Shown here: piece by piece, positions 8,643-21,447 of the stretch
How positions within the stretch are numbered: the first letter of the stretch is position 1
Layout of the letters: each line of letters starts with the position of its first letter
Assembly: GCF_000313135.1 (NCBI RefSeq)
Contig: NW_004457611.1
Location: 60,792 to 124,791 of the forward strand
Source: Acanthamoeba castellanii str. Neff
Lineage: Eukaryota > Discosea > Longamoebia > Acanthamoebidae
Direction of reading: 5' to 3'
Length of the DNA: 64,000 nt
Program-made: the position numbers and the translations under genes
Notes under the pieces: generated by a model
Database searches by the model: none
The model's input: only the letters and a program-made list of their open reading frames with translations
Told to the model about the DNA's origin: nothing

Positions 8643-11173
8643 ATGCGCTTTCACCTGTGCCTCGTGCTTCTGCTGGCCTTTGCCAGCTGCCTTGTGCTTG
8701 CCCAAGGTACACCCTAACCTTGCATGCAACCACCACACTGCGCTCTTGCATTTGTGGAATTCTTCTTTCTCACCTGGGTCACAACCATCATCTTTTCTTG
8801 TTAGCAACAACACGCAATGGGAGGGCTGACGACGATTGTGGTGCTGGAGGTTCGACTTTTTTTTCACACGAGTTCATACGATGTAGTTGCGAGTGAGTAG
8901 ATGACCTGACGATTGAAATATCATCTACATGATCTTCTTAGAATGCAAGCCGCTGATCACGCAGACCAAGCAGACGAGCTGGACCGACGGCTCGGGCGTC
9001 CAGTACTCGGTCTGGGACGCCTTCATCACCGCCCAGTCGGCCCCGCTCACCTCCGTCACCCTCTCGCTCGACGCCGCCACCGGCGCCCAGATCGACCAGG
9101 TCTGGGAGATGGTCCAGCCCGTGGCCGGCGTCCCGCTCTACACCCTCCCCGCGTGGCGCCTGCAGAACGGCGGCGTGCCGGCCGGCCAGACCCACCGCTT
9201 CGGCTACACCATCCGATCGGCCCAGCCCGCGCCCTTCGGCCTCTCGGGCTGGTCCTGCTCCGGCGGCGGCAGCTCGCCCTCGGCTTCGCCCGTTGTTGCC
9301 CCGTCGGCTTCGGCCTCGCCTGCGGCCTCGCCCTCGTCGCAGCCCTCCAACCCGTCGCCCTCGCCCTCGCCCGCGCCCCTAGGCGCAGGTACCCACCCAA
9401 AATCACGTGTGTCGTGTGTGTCGTGTCGTGTCGTGTCGTGTCGTGTCGTGTCGTGTCGTGTCGTGTCGTGTCGTGTCGTGTCGTGTCGTGTCGTGTCGTG
9501 TCGTGTCGTGTCGTGTGTGTTGTATGTGCATGTGTGCGTGTGTGCATGTGTTGTTGACGTGTTTCTTATTGTGTGGTGGTAGTGTGTAGCGCGGTGCTGG
9601 TGATCGACAACTACATCGTGCGCAACCTGCCGCAGCTGTCGGCCGAGCAGATCAAGGCCAAGTACCTGCCCTACTTCGAGGACGTGAGCACCTACTACGA
9701 GACCGCCTTCGGCATCCGCATCAACTTCGACCACGTCTACGTCGAGGCCACGGGCTCGTTCACCGACGCCCAGGACGGCGGCCAGCTGCTCGACGACTTC
9801 GAGGCCGCCCTCCAGCAGGGCCGGTTCGGCAACCCGACCGACGCCTGCCTCTACCACCTTCTCACCGGCCGCCAGCCCGCCGGCGTCGGCGGTCTCGGCT
9901 GGGTACGTTACTATTTATTTATCTATTTATCCATTTATCTTTTTAATAACAGCACCTATTCATTTATGTAACTATATTTATTCATTTATATTCTGAGTTC
10001 ACATGCCACCATTATGGAATTCGGCTCACATTCCACACACTTGGGTGCAGATCGGTTCGGCTTGTGGTACTGGGCCCGCGTTCACCGTAGACGGCCAGGC
10101 CAACGAGGACCCCGAGCTCGTGATCCGTCGCGCCATCCACGTACGACCCGTACTCCACTTCAATATTGAATTAATTATAAATGTTAAACTATTTTATTTA
10201 TTACGCAAAAACAGGAGATTGGCCACAACCTGGGCGGCAACCACCCCGACGCCTATCCGGCCGAGAAGGGCTACACGTGCTCCATCAACGAGGACCGCGC
10301 CTACGATCGCATCCTCCGCTCTGACGAGACCCCCGCCTGTACGCTCCCCACAACGCCGGCTTGCACTACACAAATTGTCGACATGTTGTGCTCATTGATT
10401 TTTGGTTGTTTGGACACGCACACGCACACGCACCACCGCACACGCACACAGACAACTTCCTGAGCCCGACCGCGTTCATCTCCGACTGCGCCTCGCAGAG
10501 CATCAAGGCCAGCGTCCCCTCCTTCACGTGCATATGGCCCTTCGAGGTCATCAACAAGATCTATCCCCGCGCCACCCTCTGCACGGTACCTTCATTCTCT
10601 TTATCAACTTTTATTTTATTTGTTTATTAATTTATTTATTGATTGCTTCTCTTCGCTTTGTTTTGTTTTGTTTTGTTTTGTTTTGTTTTGTTTTGTTTTG
10701 TTTTGTTTTGTTTTGTTTTGTTTTGTTTTGTTTTGTGCGTATTTATTCATTATTTATTTGTATTAAACTTTCTATTCGAACAGGAGCCCAATGCTGCGGG
10801 CGAGTGCCTGATCATCGCGGCCACCTACGGTACGGCCCAGTGCTACAACGTGCTGCCCATCAACGACGCGGCGTCTTCGTTTTCGATCATCGCCGGTGTT
10901 CGAGCCCCCAACGTGGTGGGCCTGGAGCTCTTCCAGGACATCGACTGCACGGGCGCCTCCACCCAGGTGCGCCAGCAGTACAGCTTCACCATGCCCCCGG
11001 GCTTCGACAACATGGTCACCTCCTGTACGGACTCCTCCCACTTGCCACATACACACACGCATATGCACACACGCACACGCACACCACCGCACACGCACAC
11101 AGCACGACACATGTGCGTGTCCTAACCTTTGTCTTGCATGTTCCGATCTACAGTCAGGTTCATTGTGCAGTAG
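8643..11173 (+). CDS. Secreted metalloprotease (M12/ADAM-type) with N-terminal CBM49-like domain
   Basis: Signal peptide MRFHLCLVLLLAFASCLVLA. Main exons: 8643-8706, 8942-9388, 9583-9902, 10051-10140, 10215-10338, 10452-10585, 10784-11024, and a short last exon near 11154-11173. An extra 5' exon around 8806-8839 is also phase-compatible. The first mature domain (WTDGSGVQYSVWDAF..., LPAWRLQNGGVPAGQTHRF) resembles the CBM49-like cellulose-binding domains of amoebozoan secreted proteins. A Ser/Pro linker leads to the protease, whose zinc motif HEIGHNLGGNHPD is restored only by splicing between 10140 and 10215. Cys-rich C-terminal segments follow. A cellulose-targeted secreted endopeptidase would fit cyst-wall remodelling (inference). 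An alternative last acceptor would give a hydrophobic tail ending SLVRAQ. Confidence 0.85.
9409..9516. repeat. (CGTGT)n pentanucleotide repeat in intron
   Basis: About 20 tandem TCGTG units, nearly perfect, in the intron between the linker exon and the protease domain. Confidence 0.95.
10656..10737. repeat. (TTTTG)n pentanucleotide repeat in intron
   Basis: About 16 perfect TTTTG units in the intron 10586-10783 of the metalloprotease gene. Its composition differs from the CGTGT repeats of other introns. Confidence 0.95.
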
Positions 11174-11521
11174 AGGCTGTACAACCGCACCGGGGTCCTC
11201 TCTCTTCTCCCAGCTTTTGTATTTATTTTTTGTTGCAATCACTGTATTCTCTCTTGTTCGAGCACAATAGACCAGCACCAGCAGAGCATTTATTCATGAT
11301 CCTGTTCTCCATCATCACAAGAATGGGATGCAACACGCACGCCAGCTTACAGTTCTGGATGCCCCACGCGCCACTGGCTGAACTAAATCTGACAACGAAC
11401 TCGCCTTCTTTCTTCTCTCCCAGTTGGTGCGCTAAACCAAAAGAACAAATAAAAAGAACAACACTGACTCCTTGTTTTTTCACTGCTTGCTCAAGTTACA
11501 CGTGCCACGTGCCCACTTCAT
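11174..11521. other. Convergent intergenic region
   Basis: The 348 bases between two convergent genes hold 3' UTRs. An AATAAA-like hexamer near 11447 may serve the plus-strand gene. No gene seen. Confidence 0.4.
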
Positions 11522-14500
11522 TCAGCCGAAGACGATGCCGTGGAAGCCGTGCACCTCCTCCTCGCAGTCGGACTCGTCGCTGTCGGAATCCACCAGGGCG
11601 AGCAGGTCCTGCTGCAGCTGCTGCTGTTGACTGTGGCTGTGCTGATGATTTCGTCGCCCGTGCGATGATGAAGACGATGATGTTGATGATGACGGCGTCG
11701 GACCCGACGACGAGCGCAACGGCTGGTGGTGTCCACGACGACCACCGCCCGCCGACGAGGCCGAGAGCGACGCCGCTGGTCGCGGGTGATGACGCAGCAG
11801 CGTGGGCGACGTCGACGACGACGACGAAGGCGATGATGAAGAAGACGACGACGGTGATGATGAAGCAAGAGCACTTCCTGCTGACGGTGCCGCGGCGGTG
11901 GCGGCCGGGCTACCGCTGCCGCTGCCGGGGATGTGGGGCGGCTGCCAGTTCTTGAGTGACTCGCTGAGGCCCTGCTTCTTCTTCTCGAGCAGCTGCTGGA
12001 GCGTGGCCCGCTCGATCTGCTGCTTGGCGAGCCGGATCTCCTCCTCCGTGAGGCCCTCGCCGTCGTCGTCGTCGCCGTCGAGCCCCCTCGCGCCGTCGTC
12101 CTGGGCCACGTAGCCCAGCGTCTTCATGAAGCCGCTCACCGCCTCCTCCGAGAACTCGGACCACTCCTCGCCGTCGGCCCGCATCTCCCAGCTGAACGGG
12201 CAGAACTCGTCCTTGAGGCTGCTGAGGCCGCCGGCGTCGCCGTTGATGCCGGCGAGCAGCGACGACTGGGATGACTGGTGGTGATGGTCGGCCACGTCGT
12301 CGTCGTCGGGGGGCAGGCGGGGCTCGAGGTGGACGCCGGCGATGCTGGTGGCGGTGATGCTGGTGACGCCGGTGGCGATCATCATCAGCTCGTCGTCGTT
12401 GACACGATCGTACTCGGCCTCCAGCAGCAGGTCATCGTCGCTGCTGCTGCCGCTGCTGCTGGCGGTGTTGTCGCAAGTGCTGGCCTGGTAGAGCGCGACG
12501 CCGAAGCCGTGGACCGTCGCCTGGCCATTGTCGGCGGCAGCGGGTTCGCCGTCGTCGGCGGATTGACGCCGGGAGCCGCCATTGGTGGCGGCGGCGGTGG
12601 ACGAGCTGCTGCTGCTCGATTTGACCGACCTCCGGCGCTGTCTGGTGCCGCCGTTGCTCGCCGGCTTGCTCGACGACGACGCTGACGCTGCCGAGCCCGA
12701 GTGCCTGAGCGGCTTCTTGCCCGTCTTGCCGCCGCCGGACGACGAGAGCGCGTTGCCGCTGCTGCCGCCGTTGCTGCCGACGGTGGCCATGCGAGGCGAC
12801 AGCGGGGCCGACGACGAGTAGATGCCCATGGTGCCGATCATGGCGTCCGACTCCTGTTGGACGAGGGCCATGACCGACGTCACGGAGCTGCGTCGCGGCG
12901 ACGTGAGTGGCGACGCCGCCGATGACGAGCACGGCGACGATGACGACGAAGAGCCATTGACGGTCGACGTGGCCGGCGACGAGTCCCTGCGGCGCGGGGA
13001 GACCGTCGACCCGCCCGATGACGAGGCGCCGTTGGCAAACGAAAAGCGGGACGACGCGAGCGGGAGGGCAAAGTGCTGCCTGGGCGCGAAGCTCGTTTCG
13101 GCCCACGCGCCGCCGCTCGACGATGCGCTGGAGGCCTGTGGTAGGGTGCGGGCCGACTGCGACGACGATAGGAGGGCCGGACGCGGTGGCGACGACGGGG
13201 CGGCGGCGGCGGCGGCCGGGTGGTGGGCCGAGTCGCGAGAAGATGAAGAAGAGGAGGGGATGGACGACGAGGTGCAGATGGTGGAGAGAGGCGAGGGGTT
13301 GGGCGGCGAGCGGGGGAGGAGGGTGGTGGACATGGGCAGGACAGGCGCCGAGGTGGCCTTGCGCATGGTGGCGGGCGAGGTGGGCGGTATCATCGTCATC
13401 AGGCTGCTGTCGGGTGCCTTCAAGACCGTGGCCGACGCCGTCGGCATCGGCATCTTTGGCCGCACCTTCGGCTGGAACGGCCGAATGCTCGGCTGCGTCA
13501 TCGCAATCACAGAAGCCGGTGAGCAATAACACAATGAAAAAAAATCAAAAAAATCAAAACAGAAACAGAAACATAATAAGCAGAAAAAATGAATATACAA
13601 AAAATAAAATAAAAGGTATTCAGGCCGGGACGAGATAAGACAAGGATCTCCGCCGGAAAGAGTTCCAACAGGACGACCAATCGGAGAACAAAGAGGCAAA
13701 CAGCCGCCTACGATGTCAGGTCGGGTGATTTGTTTTGCCTGGTCGGCGACCAATCGATTGGCCAACAAAAAATAACAAAAGGAAAGAATCGAAAAGGAGG
13801 AAAAGGGTAAGGCCGCAAGTAAGTACCCGGTTAGCGAGCGACGGGTGGACGGGCTTCGACGGCACGAGTGACTTGAAGCGCTGCAGCTCGGCGCGGCTGT
13901 TGGCCATGGTCTGCTGGAACTTGTCCTTGTTGGACGCGGCCTTTTCGGTCGCCGCGATTTCCGAGAAGCTCACCTTGTCTGAGAAGCTCGGCTTCTGTGG
14001 AAGTGGTGAAAAAGACGAGCCTCGAGGTAAGCAACCGTTACGCTGCAATTTAAAGGCAGATTCACGAATTTGACCAATGACGAGACTGTGTGCGCGGGAA
14101 CATTGAAAATTTCGGTGGATTTGGGGTCATAAAATATATAAAGCGTGATATGCGAGCCGGCGGACCAAGCAGGAGAATTGGGGAATCGTAGTGGTCGTGC
14201 TGGTACCTTTTTGTGGGTCTGCTTGGTCGGTGGAAGTGGTTCGGGGCCAGCGGTGACCGCGGGGGCCAAGGCCGGGCTCGAGGCAGCGGCCGATGGTGGT
14301 GGAGCTGAAGACACGACCGGCCCCGCCAAGGCAGCGAGGGTGGTGTGATGGGCCTTCAGCAGGTCGGACGACGGGCTGATGGCCTGCGGCAGGGCCGTCG
14401 CCGACTTGCTCTTGTGCATGCGCGCCGGCTGCTCGACCACCGCCGCAGCCGTGGCCAAAGTAGGCTAAATAAATAAAAACACACAAGACACCACGTGGTG

Positions 14501-15300
14501 TCAGGAAGGCGCGCGGGAACTCGACCGAAAAGAAGAGACAAGAGACAAGAGAGGAACGTACAAAATCGCATTCTCGGTTGATGCTGAAGGTATTTTCTTC
14601 CTTGCTCGCCGACAGAAGCTGCACGCACATCAACCAACCAATACCAAGACAAGAAGAAACCCGAGTGGTGTGATGGTGAGGATCTCTCAACAAGGGCCGA
14701 TCCGGGCGGATAGAGAGGGCACGGAAGAAGGCGGCGCGGAAAGGGGAGATAGAGAAGGATAGAAGGGTAGTGGTATGTAGGCGCCACATACCCTCGAGGA
14801 GGCAGAGGGAATGTCGGCGGGCGTGAGCGAGCCGGTGGAATGGGAGCGGTAGAAGGGAGCCAGCGGAGGGAAGTCGGAACTGGCCGGGCTGTGGATGACA
14901 CAAAACACGACACAGGACGTCAAAACAAATGAAATATGGAAAAAAATATGAAAAACAACATAAAAAATGAATATTGTAAGATGATCTCAAGGAAGGGTTG
15001 GGGGGTTGTGTACCTTGAGACTTTGGGGGAAGGACCACGCGGCCTCCGATCGTCACCGCCAAATTTACGGCCTCCTCGGCCGCGAAATTGGTCTTTAATG
15101 ATCATGCGTTTGCAGCCCGGTCAGCCATCCATCAAACGAGGGCCAAAGATAGAACGGGAAGGAGGTGTGCACGTACCTGCGCTTCGGAACTGGTTCGAGA
15201 TGCCGGTACCGCTGGTGCGCTGGAGCCACTGAGGCTTTAGGAGTGCCCCGTCGTCATCGTCGAACTTCTTCGCGAATTGGGAGGCCTCAGCAGCTCTCAT
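11522..15300 (-). CDS. Large Ser-rich hypothetical protein (about 917 aa)
   Basis: Seven exons join with matching phases: 15300-15177, 15092-15014, 14888-14792, 14618-14562, 14464-14207, 13994-13827 and 13492-11522 (minus strand). The start is MRAAEASQFAKKFDDDDGA. Most of the protein is low-complexity Ser/Pro/Ala with dispersed basic SPRR-like sites. Two parts look structured: a helical stretch in exon 6 (DKVSFSEIAATEKAASNKDK) and a C-terminal acidic/helical block (FCPFSWEMRADGEEWSEFSE, then LTEEEIRLAKQQIERATLQQ). The end is SDSDESDCEEEVHGFHGIVFG. I recognise no family. It could be a scaffold or phosphoprotein; many SP sites would suit proline-directed kinases (inference). Confidence 0.75.
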
Positions 15301-16298
15301 CAATGTTGTTTGGCTCTCTTCTCTCTGCGGTCTCGAAAAGGCTCGAACAACGTGGAGAGCAAGAGAGTAGTCGGAATTGTTTCGTAAATCTGCCGGTTTG
15401 CCGATCGATTCGGGTCGTGCGGGCTACTGTGGAATGCGAGCGATGATGGCCTCGGTGTAGAGGAAGAGCGATGATCACTGTGTGTGGGATCTCAATGGTA
15501 GAGAGAATTGCAATCTGTGCCGCTACTCGATCGGAATGGTGGGGTGCCGCAGATTTTGTGGTTCGAATGTGTCGCTACTCGTTGATGACGGCTGGGTCCT
15601 GTAAGTTCTTGATGATGACCAAGGTGGAAACTCGGATGTGCCTTCTAAGCTACCGGATGGATGACTGAATGAAGCCGATTTGGACCGGTTGTGGTGCAGT
15701 TGATGATTGTTTTGCTGTGGGGTCAGCTCCTAGCGAAAGTTGAGACACTTGGAGGTCTTAGGTTGTTGGCGGGGTGATGGTGCTGCTGGGGCCAGCAGGT
15801 TGCGGCAAGGGGGTCAAATGGTGACGCGAGGAGAAGGGTGGCGCAAATGAACGTCAAGACGCGAAATAGAAGAGAAAAAGACCGTGAAATATAAAAATGC
15901 TACTCCTGACGACAACAAGGAATTCTAATTATTGATGATTAGTAAATATGTACATACCAAAAATTCCACCTCGAGGGCACGGCAGAAAGCGGGCTAAAAA
16001 AGAAACACTCCTAAAAAAGAAAAAGTCGCCAGTAAGTTTGCTAAATATGATCAAAATGCACAATTAACCCCCCACCTGGGTGGCCGCCCGTTCAGCGCAC
16101 TGGGGAGATAGGTGCCGGTGTGTCCACCCAGGAGAGGAAGAGGTTGCCAACCAACACAAGGACGAACTTGGTTGCAAAATGAGAGGAAGTGGAGGCAAGG
16201 CCATCCTGGCATGACCTTTCACAATCATCTCAGGGTGACGGTGGATTCACACTCCCTAGACACCGGTCGCACACCGCCAAGGAGGCCTCCGGGGCAGC
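15301..16298. other. Intergenic region without recognised gene
   Basis: About 1 kb between the start of the Ser-rich gene and the 3' end of the sedolisin gene. It should contain the Ser-rich gene promoter and the sedolisin 3' UTR. Only short reading frames without similarity that I recognise are present. Confidence 0.5.
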
Positions 16299-19200
16299 TC
16301 ACCACTTCTTGGGGTAGTTCAACACGAAATCCCTCAGCTCCAAGAAGTTGGGCGTGCCCAAGCCAGTCGCGGCGTCCCACCTAGAGCGATTGATCGTTGC
16401 GTTAGATAACTTGGCGGTATTAACGAAGAGTAAATAATGAGGTGCAATCATTGCCATTCGACAAAACACCATCAGCAACCAACATATCCCATAGCCATAT
16501 ACGATATCATTCAATCCATGGATGCACAACCACCAAAAACAAACCAGGAAAAAAAGAAGAAAAATAAAGTGTGTGGCCACGTACCCGTCGACGGCGTGGA
16601 AGCCTTGCGCGCAGCAGGTGGGCGCCGGCGCCGGCAGACCAATGGCGCCGCATCGGTTGTTGCCCCATACCACGTCTGCCACCAAGTGAGTCCACTGCAC
16701 GACACGACACGACACGACACGACACACACCGCACACGCACAACTCACGGCTGCGGTTGACGCGTACCGTAGAAGGTCTGGGGGCGCTCGCGGCGGGCCTT
16801 GTAGAGCATCGGGTTGAGGAAGCCCAGCGGCGGCAGGCCGGCGGCGACGCGCGCGTCGTTGAGGAGGGTCACCACGCCGGCGAAGATGGGCGCGCTCGCG
16901 CTCGTGCCGTCCACGGGAATGAACTGACCGCTCAGAGCCACCATCAGGTCTTGTGTTGGTGGGTGGTGGTGGTAACATCATCATTAGTCGACTTCAAATA
17001 GAAGAAGGTGACGTCAGGGGCGAATGTACTGTGGCCGACGGCAGACACGTCGGGGTAGGCGCGGCCATTGGCATTCCACACAGCTGATGGAATGTGTCGT
17101 CGACAGAGCAGATGGTCAATAGAGGGACTGGAATGCTGTGGAGGGGAAGAGTGGTCGTACCACTGGGCGGGAAGGCGACGTCCTTGCGGGCGAGGTACGA
17201 CTCGACCATGTCGGCCTGGTAGGGCGCCCTCTGGGTGATGTTGGAGAAACCGCCGCCGGTCGTCCAGAACAGACCCTGTGCGTGTGTCGTGTGTCGTGTG
17301 TGTCGTGTGTGTCGTGTCGTGTGGTGGGTGTCAGCAGTGTTTGGGGGTTTGGAAAGCGAGTGGGGTGGCAAGAGGGACCTCGTCGACTGAAACGACGATC
17401 TCACCGAGCGGGTTGCGGCTGCAGTCGATGCCGCCCTTGTTCTTGGGCAGGTAGCAAATAGGCTCCGACACGGGGGTGATGATCGTAGAGCCTGGCCCAC
17501 CACACCAACACAATCAGCAAATAAATCAATCAATCAACCAATCATCAAATAAATAAATACATTAGAATAAGAATAACAAAAAGGCTGGGAGACTCACTGA
17601 CGCCGGTGACGTAAGCAGATTGGCAGGGCCAGTCGGCGTGGAGGGTGTCGCAGTTGGGCACGGTCATCGGCGCCGGACCTAATCCAGAGCGTGTCAGTGC
17701 ACAAACAAGAGCAACGGATTGGCAACCACTGACATGAGTTCAGAGTTGTACGCACCCAGGAGGCCAGCGCCAGTGTCTCCGGAGGCGAAGATGAGGGTGA
17801 TGCCGCTGTTAATTGTAGATACGCACCCATCATTTAGTGGGCCGATCCATACACACGGCACGCCCACGATACGACACTCAACGCACGCACAACAAGGGAA
17901 TACTTACCGGAGAGCGAGCTTCTTGAACTCGAAATCAGAACGCGCCAGGTAGCTGTAGAACAGAATGAAGCGAGAAGACGTAGATAAATAAATAAATAAA
18001 TAAATTAATAAAAAACGAGACGAAGTACCCCTTGCCCAGGTAGGTGTCGACATTGATCTCGGCCATGCCGTAGCTGAGGCTGTTCACCTGCGGAGCTGTT
18101 CACGCGCACCACCGCACGCACGTTCAGCACTTGAGCGAAATCGAGCGAATGGGGCGTGGGAGCGTGGTACGATTCTCGGTCTCGGACATCTGGAGTGCCC
18201 ACTTGAGGATGTCGTCAATCTCGAGGCTCGAGTTGGCGAAGATCGACCAGAAGGTGGTCGCCGCACCAGGGGCGACGCCCATGATGTACTGAATGTCCAG
18301 ATTCGCCTCACCGCCGGGCTGGTTCGGGTAGTTGGGACCTAGCATCGCAACACACGCACATGATGAGCAATAATAATAAAGAATAAATAATAAATAAACG
18401 AATAAATGAGTTAATATGTGTAAATTATTCCAAATAATAAATAATAAATAATAAATAATATTGAATAGTAAATAAAGAATGAGTACCGATAACGGTGACG
18501 GGGGTGTCAGTGGGGAGGCCCATCTGCTCGAAGAAGAGGGTGAGGTCCGAGGGCGAGTAGTACTGCTGCTCGAACTCGACCACGCACTGGGTCACGTTGG
18601 TCGTCACGCGCGTGTTCGACGGAATGTTGTACTATGGGCGTCGTGGACCATTCGAATCAGCTCTTGTCGTGTCTCGGGTGTCGTGTCGTGTCGCGTGTGT
18701 GTCGTGTTGCGTGTGTGTGGTACCTGAGCCCAGATGCTCTGCGGGACGATGGGAGGGGTGGCGAGCACGGAGTATTCGTAGTTGCCGGCGCTGCTCTTGA
18801 CGTTGGCCGAGTAGTAGCTTGTCAGCGACACGTTCACCTGATCGTAGTACCAGCCTGTGGGTTGCACGACACATGAAACACGAAACAAAAAGAAACGCAA
18901 AACACAAAACACGACGCACACCAAGACACAACACGACATGCACCGATTAGTATTTGAGAGGCGAGCGGAAGCAATGTTTCTCTCTCTCTCTCTCTCTGTG
19001 CGTGTGCGGTGGTGCGTGTGCGTGTGCGTGTGTCGCACCCTTGACGTCGATCTCACACTCGGTCCTGTCATCTGCAAGCGAGCACTTGAAATCGGACCTG
19101 CGTGCGACACGAAGGTGAGACACGAAGAAAGGTTAGGCGACCAGAGAAGGCGAGAGAAGCTGGGCCGGATAGGCGCGTACCCCCAGATGGGGAAGAGCTC

Positions 19201-21198
19201 GGAGCGCTTCGTGATGTCGCTGACCGACGACAGAGCGGCCTCGAAGCGAACAATCGCGGGAGGATAGTCCGCACACGGCTGGTCGTGTTGTGCGTGTCGT
19301 GTTAGACTGCGTGCGCACACGACACAACACGACACGCGCACACCGCACGCGCGCATGTTTTTTGGTGAGGGAGGTACCGTGGTGGGGGTGCGGGTGAAGA
19401 AGCCGTTGGAGCATCGCGGGTTGAAGCGGATCCTGATGTCCGTTCCGCCCCTGGCCCCGGCGCTGGTCACCACAGGCGCGTTGTTCGCCGCCACCGTAGC
19501 TGCGTGGCAACACATAAATGAGTAAATCGAATAAATAAATAATAAATGCAATAATAAAAGAAGAAATAAATCAATAAATGTGCGTACAGGGGGCATTGTG
19601 GCTGATGACGTTGTCCTTGACCTTCAGAGGCTTCCTGTCCTCTGTTGTGCCGATAAAACGGTGAGTTTGTGACAACGGATTTAAATGAATACAAAATTAA
19701 ATAAATTATAAATACAAAATACAAAAATGTGGCGAAAAGAGAGAAAAAGATGTGAGACCGTACGAATGGGCGGGAAGTCGGTGAGGCCGGAGATGAGGTC
19801 AACGTGGCGCGCCACGTGACCCGGCAGGGCGTAGGCCTTCGACGAACGCAGAATCTCCCTGCGACCTGTCCGGTCGTGTGCCGTGTGTGCCGTGTGTGCG
19901 CGTGCGGTGGTGCGTGTATGGTGTGTTGCGTGTGTGCGTGCGGCATCGTGTAAGCAGAGCAAGAGATGGACAGAAGAGTAGAGAGTACCGTCGGGCGAGC
20001 GGAAGCGGCGGAGGTTGACGGAGAAGAGTGCGTCCGCGGTCGTGGCCGACATGCGCGCGATCAGAGCGTCCCTGTTCTTCACCACGTCTGCCAATCCACC
20101 ATCCAACCTTAGCCGCGTGTTGTGTCGTATGCGTGCGTGTGGCGTGTGGCGTGTGGCGTGTGGCGTGTGGCGTGTGGCGTGTGGCGTGTGGCGTGTGGCG
20201 TGTGGCGTGTGGCGTGTGGCGTGTGGCGTGTGGCGTGTGGCGTGTGGCGTGTGGCGTGTGGCGTGTGGCGTGTGGCGTGTGGCGTGTGGCGTGTGGCGTG
20301 TGGCGTGTGGCGTGTCGTGCGGTGAACGTACGAATGTCGGTGGCACCGTGCTCGGCCAGCCACTCGACGACCGTCTTCACGGCCTCGGCGGGAGCGGCGA
20401 CTGTAGCGGGGGGGGGGGAATCAAGACACGCACATGCCAAAGTCTTTTCGGACTTGTGGACGTTGGAAGAACGTGGACGGCGGCGTACCGATCTCGGTGA
20501 TCTCATCAATCGACAGGTATTGAGCTGTGTCGTGTGTCGTGTGTGTCGTGTGTTGTGTGCGGTGGTGCGTGAGCGCGTGCGCTGTGGCAGAGGGAGGAGA
20601 ATGGCGGGGACAAACCGTAGATCGGGGAGTCGGGGTCGGAGACGGCCCAGAAGAGTTCCTACGTCGGCAGCGATTCCCAGCGAAATGAGGGTCAGCGAAC
20701 TACAAGCGACGGCTAATGGGGGGGGGGGAGCGCGAGCTAAAGACGTGACGTACATCGAGACGGTCGAGGTTGCTCTGCTTGAGGTACACCACCATACGCA
20801 CCTGCGCATCACTGGTGATAAAACAAAATTGCCCAATAAATAAACGAACCAACGGTCAGGAGAACGAAAGCGAAGGCGCATTATTTTTTTTTAAAAAAAC
20901 AGGGGGGGACAAAGATGGATGACAGTGGATGACAGTGTGTGTCAACACCATACAGCGCAGACTGCAGTTTTCATAAAGAAAAATCTTCTTGAAATTGGCA
21001 GAAAAGATTGCTGCCATTTTTTTGATTATCATTAGGGAGGCGGAGTGGATGAGGGCACCTGGAGAGGGCGCGCTGGTTGGCAACGGGTTGCCAGCCGGCG
21101 TAGTCTCCCGCTGGGGCAGCATAGCTGCTGGCCACCATCAGGCAGCACAGCAGAGCCAGCAGCAGACCGCAGGTCGACTGCGACGAAGTAAACATCAT
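16299..21198 (-). CDS. Secreted sedolisin-type serine-carboxyl peptidase (S53, TPP1-like)
   Basis: Minus-strand gene of roughly 18 short exons. Exon 1 encodes the signal peptide ([20 protein letters not shown]..). A propeptide follows ([43 protein letters not shown]), matching the activation domain of S53 enzymes. The catalytic set is complete: Glu and Asp in [13 protein letters not shown], the oxyanion Asp in FASGDTGAG, and the nucleophile in GTSASAP. The end VVWGNNRCG... [12 protein letters not shown] matches the calcium-site region. S53 enzymes act at acid pH in lysosomes or after secretion, removing tripeptides or cutting internally. For a phagotrophic amoeba, digestion of prey protein is likely (inference). 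Several introns carry CGTGT runs and one holds a large heptamer array. Confidence 0.9.
20132..20315. repeat. Heptanucleotide tandem array (GTGTGGC)n in intron
   Basis: About 26 essentially perfect copies of GTGTGGC (top strand) inside an intron of the sedolisin gene. The transcript (minus strand) carries GCCACAC units. It is the longest minisatellite in the window. Confidence 0.95.
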
Positions 21199-21447
21199 CT
21201 TATCACTGACTCTCTTGTGGGCACTGTCTTGGACAGGGCTGGGTGGGTCCTCGCGACGCTACCCCGGAGGTCGGGCAAGCGGCGATATGAAAGCGTATTC
21301 GATTTGGTAGGATTGGAATGTGCGGTATTTCCCTGTGTGCGCCCCAAAGTAGCGTTCCATCACACACGCACACGCACACGCACACGCACTGGACGGTTGC
21401 TCTTTTTTTTGATCAAATGTGGATGTTCAGTATTGTTGCGCAGGTGG

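Noticed and set aside
9407..9589. Cys/Arg/Val-rich reading frame
   Set aside because: Pure translation of the CGTGT microsatellite between two exons of the metalloprotease.
12432..13532. Long reading frames on both strands across the Ser-rich gene
   Set aside because: They arise from codon bias in GC-rich low-complexity sequence. Only the chosen frame joins upstream exons in phase.
15301..16298. Possible small genes in the 1-kb intergenic stretch
   Set aside because: No motif, no consistent splice chain and no start context support a gene.
20109..20363. Regular direct repeats that at first glance resemble a CRISPR or coding repeat (THAxRHTP-type frames)
   Set aside because: Units are 7 bp with no spacers and lie in an intron; all reading frames are repeat artefacts.
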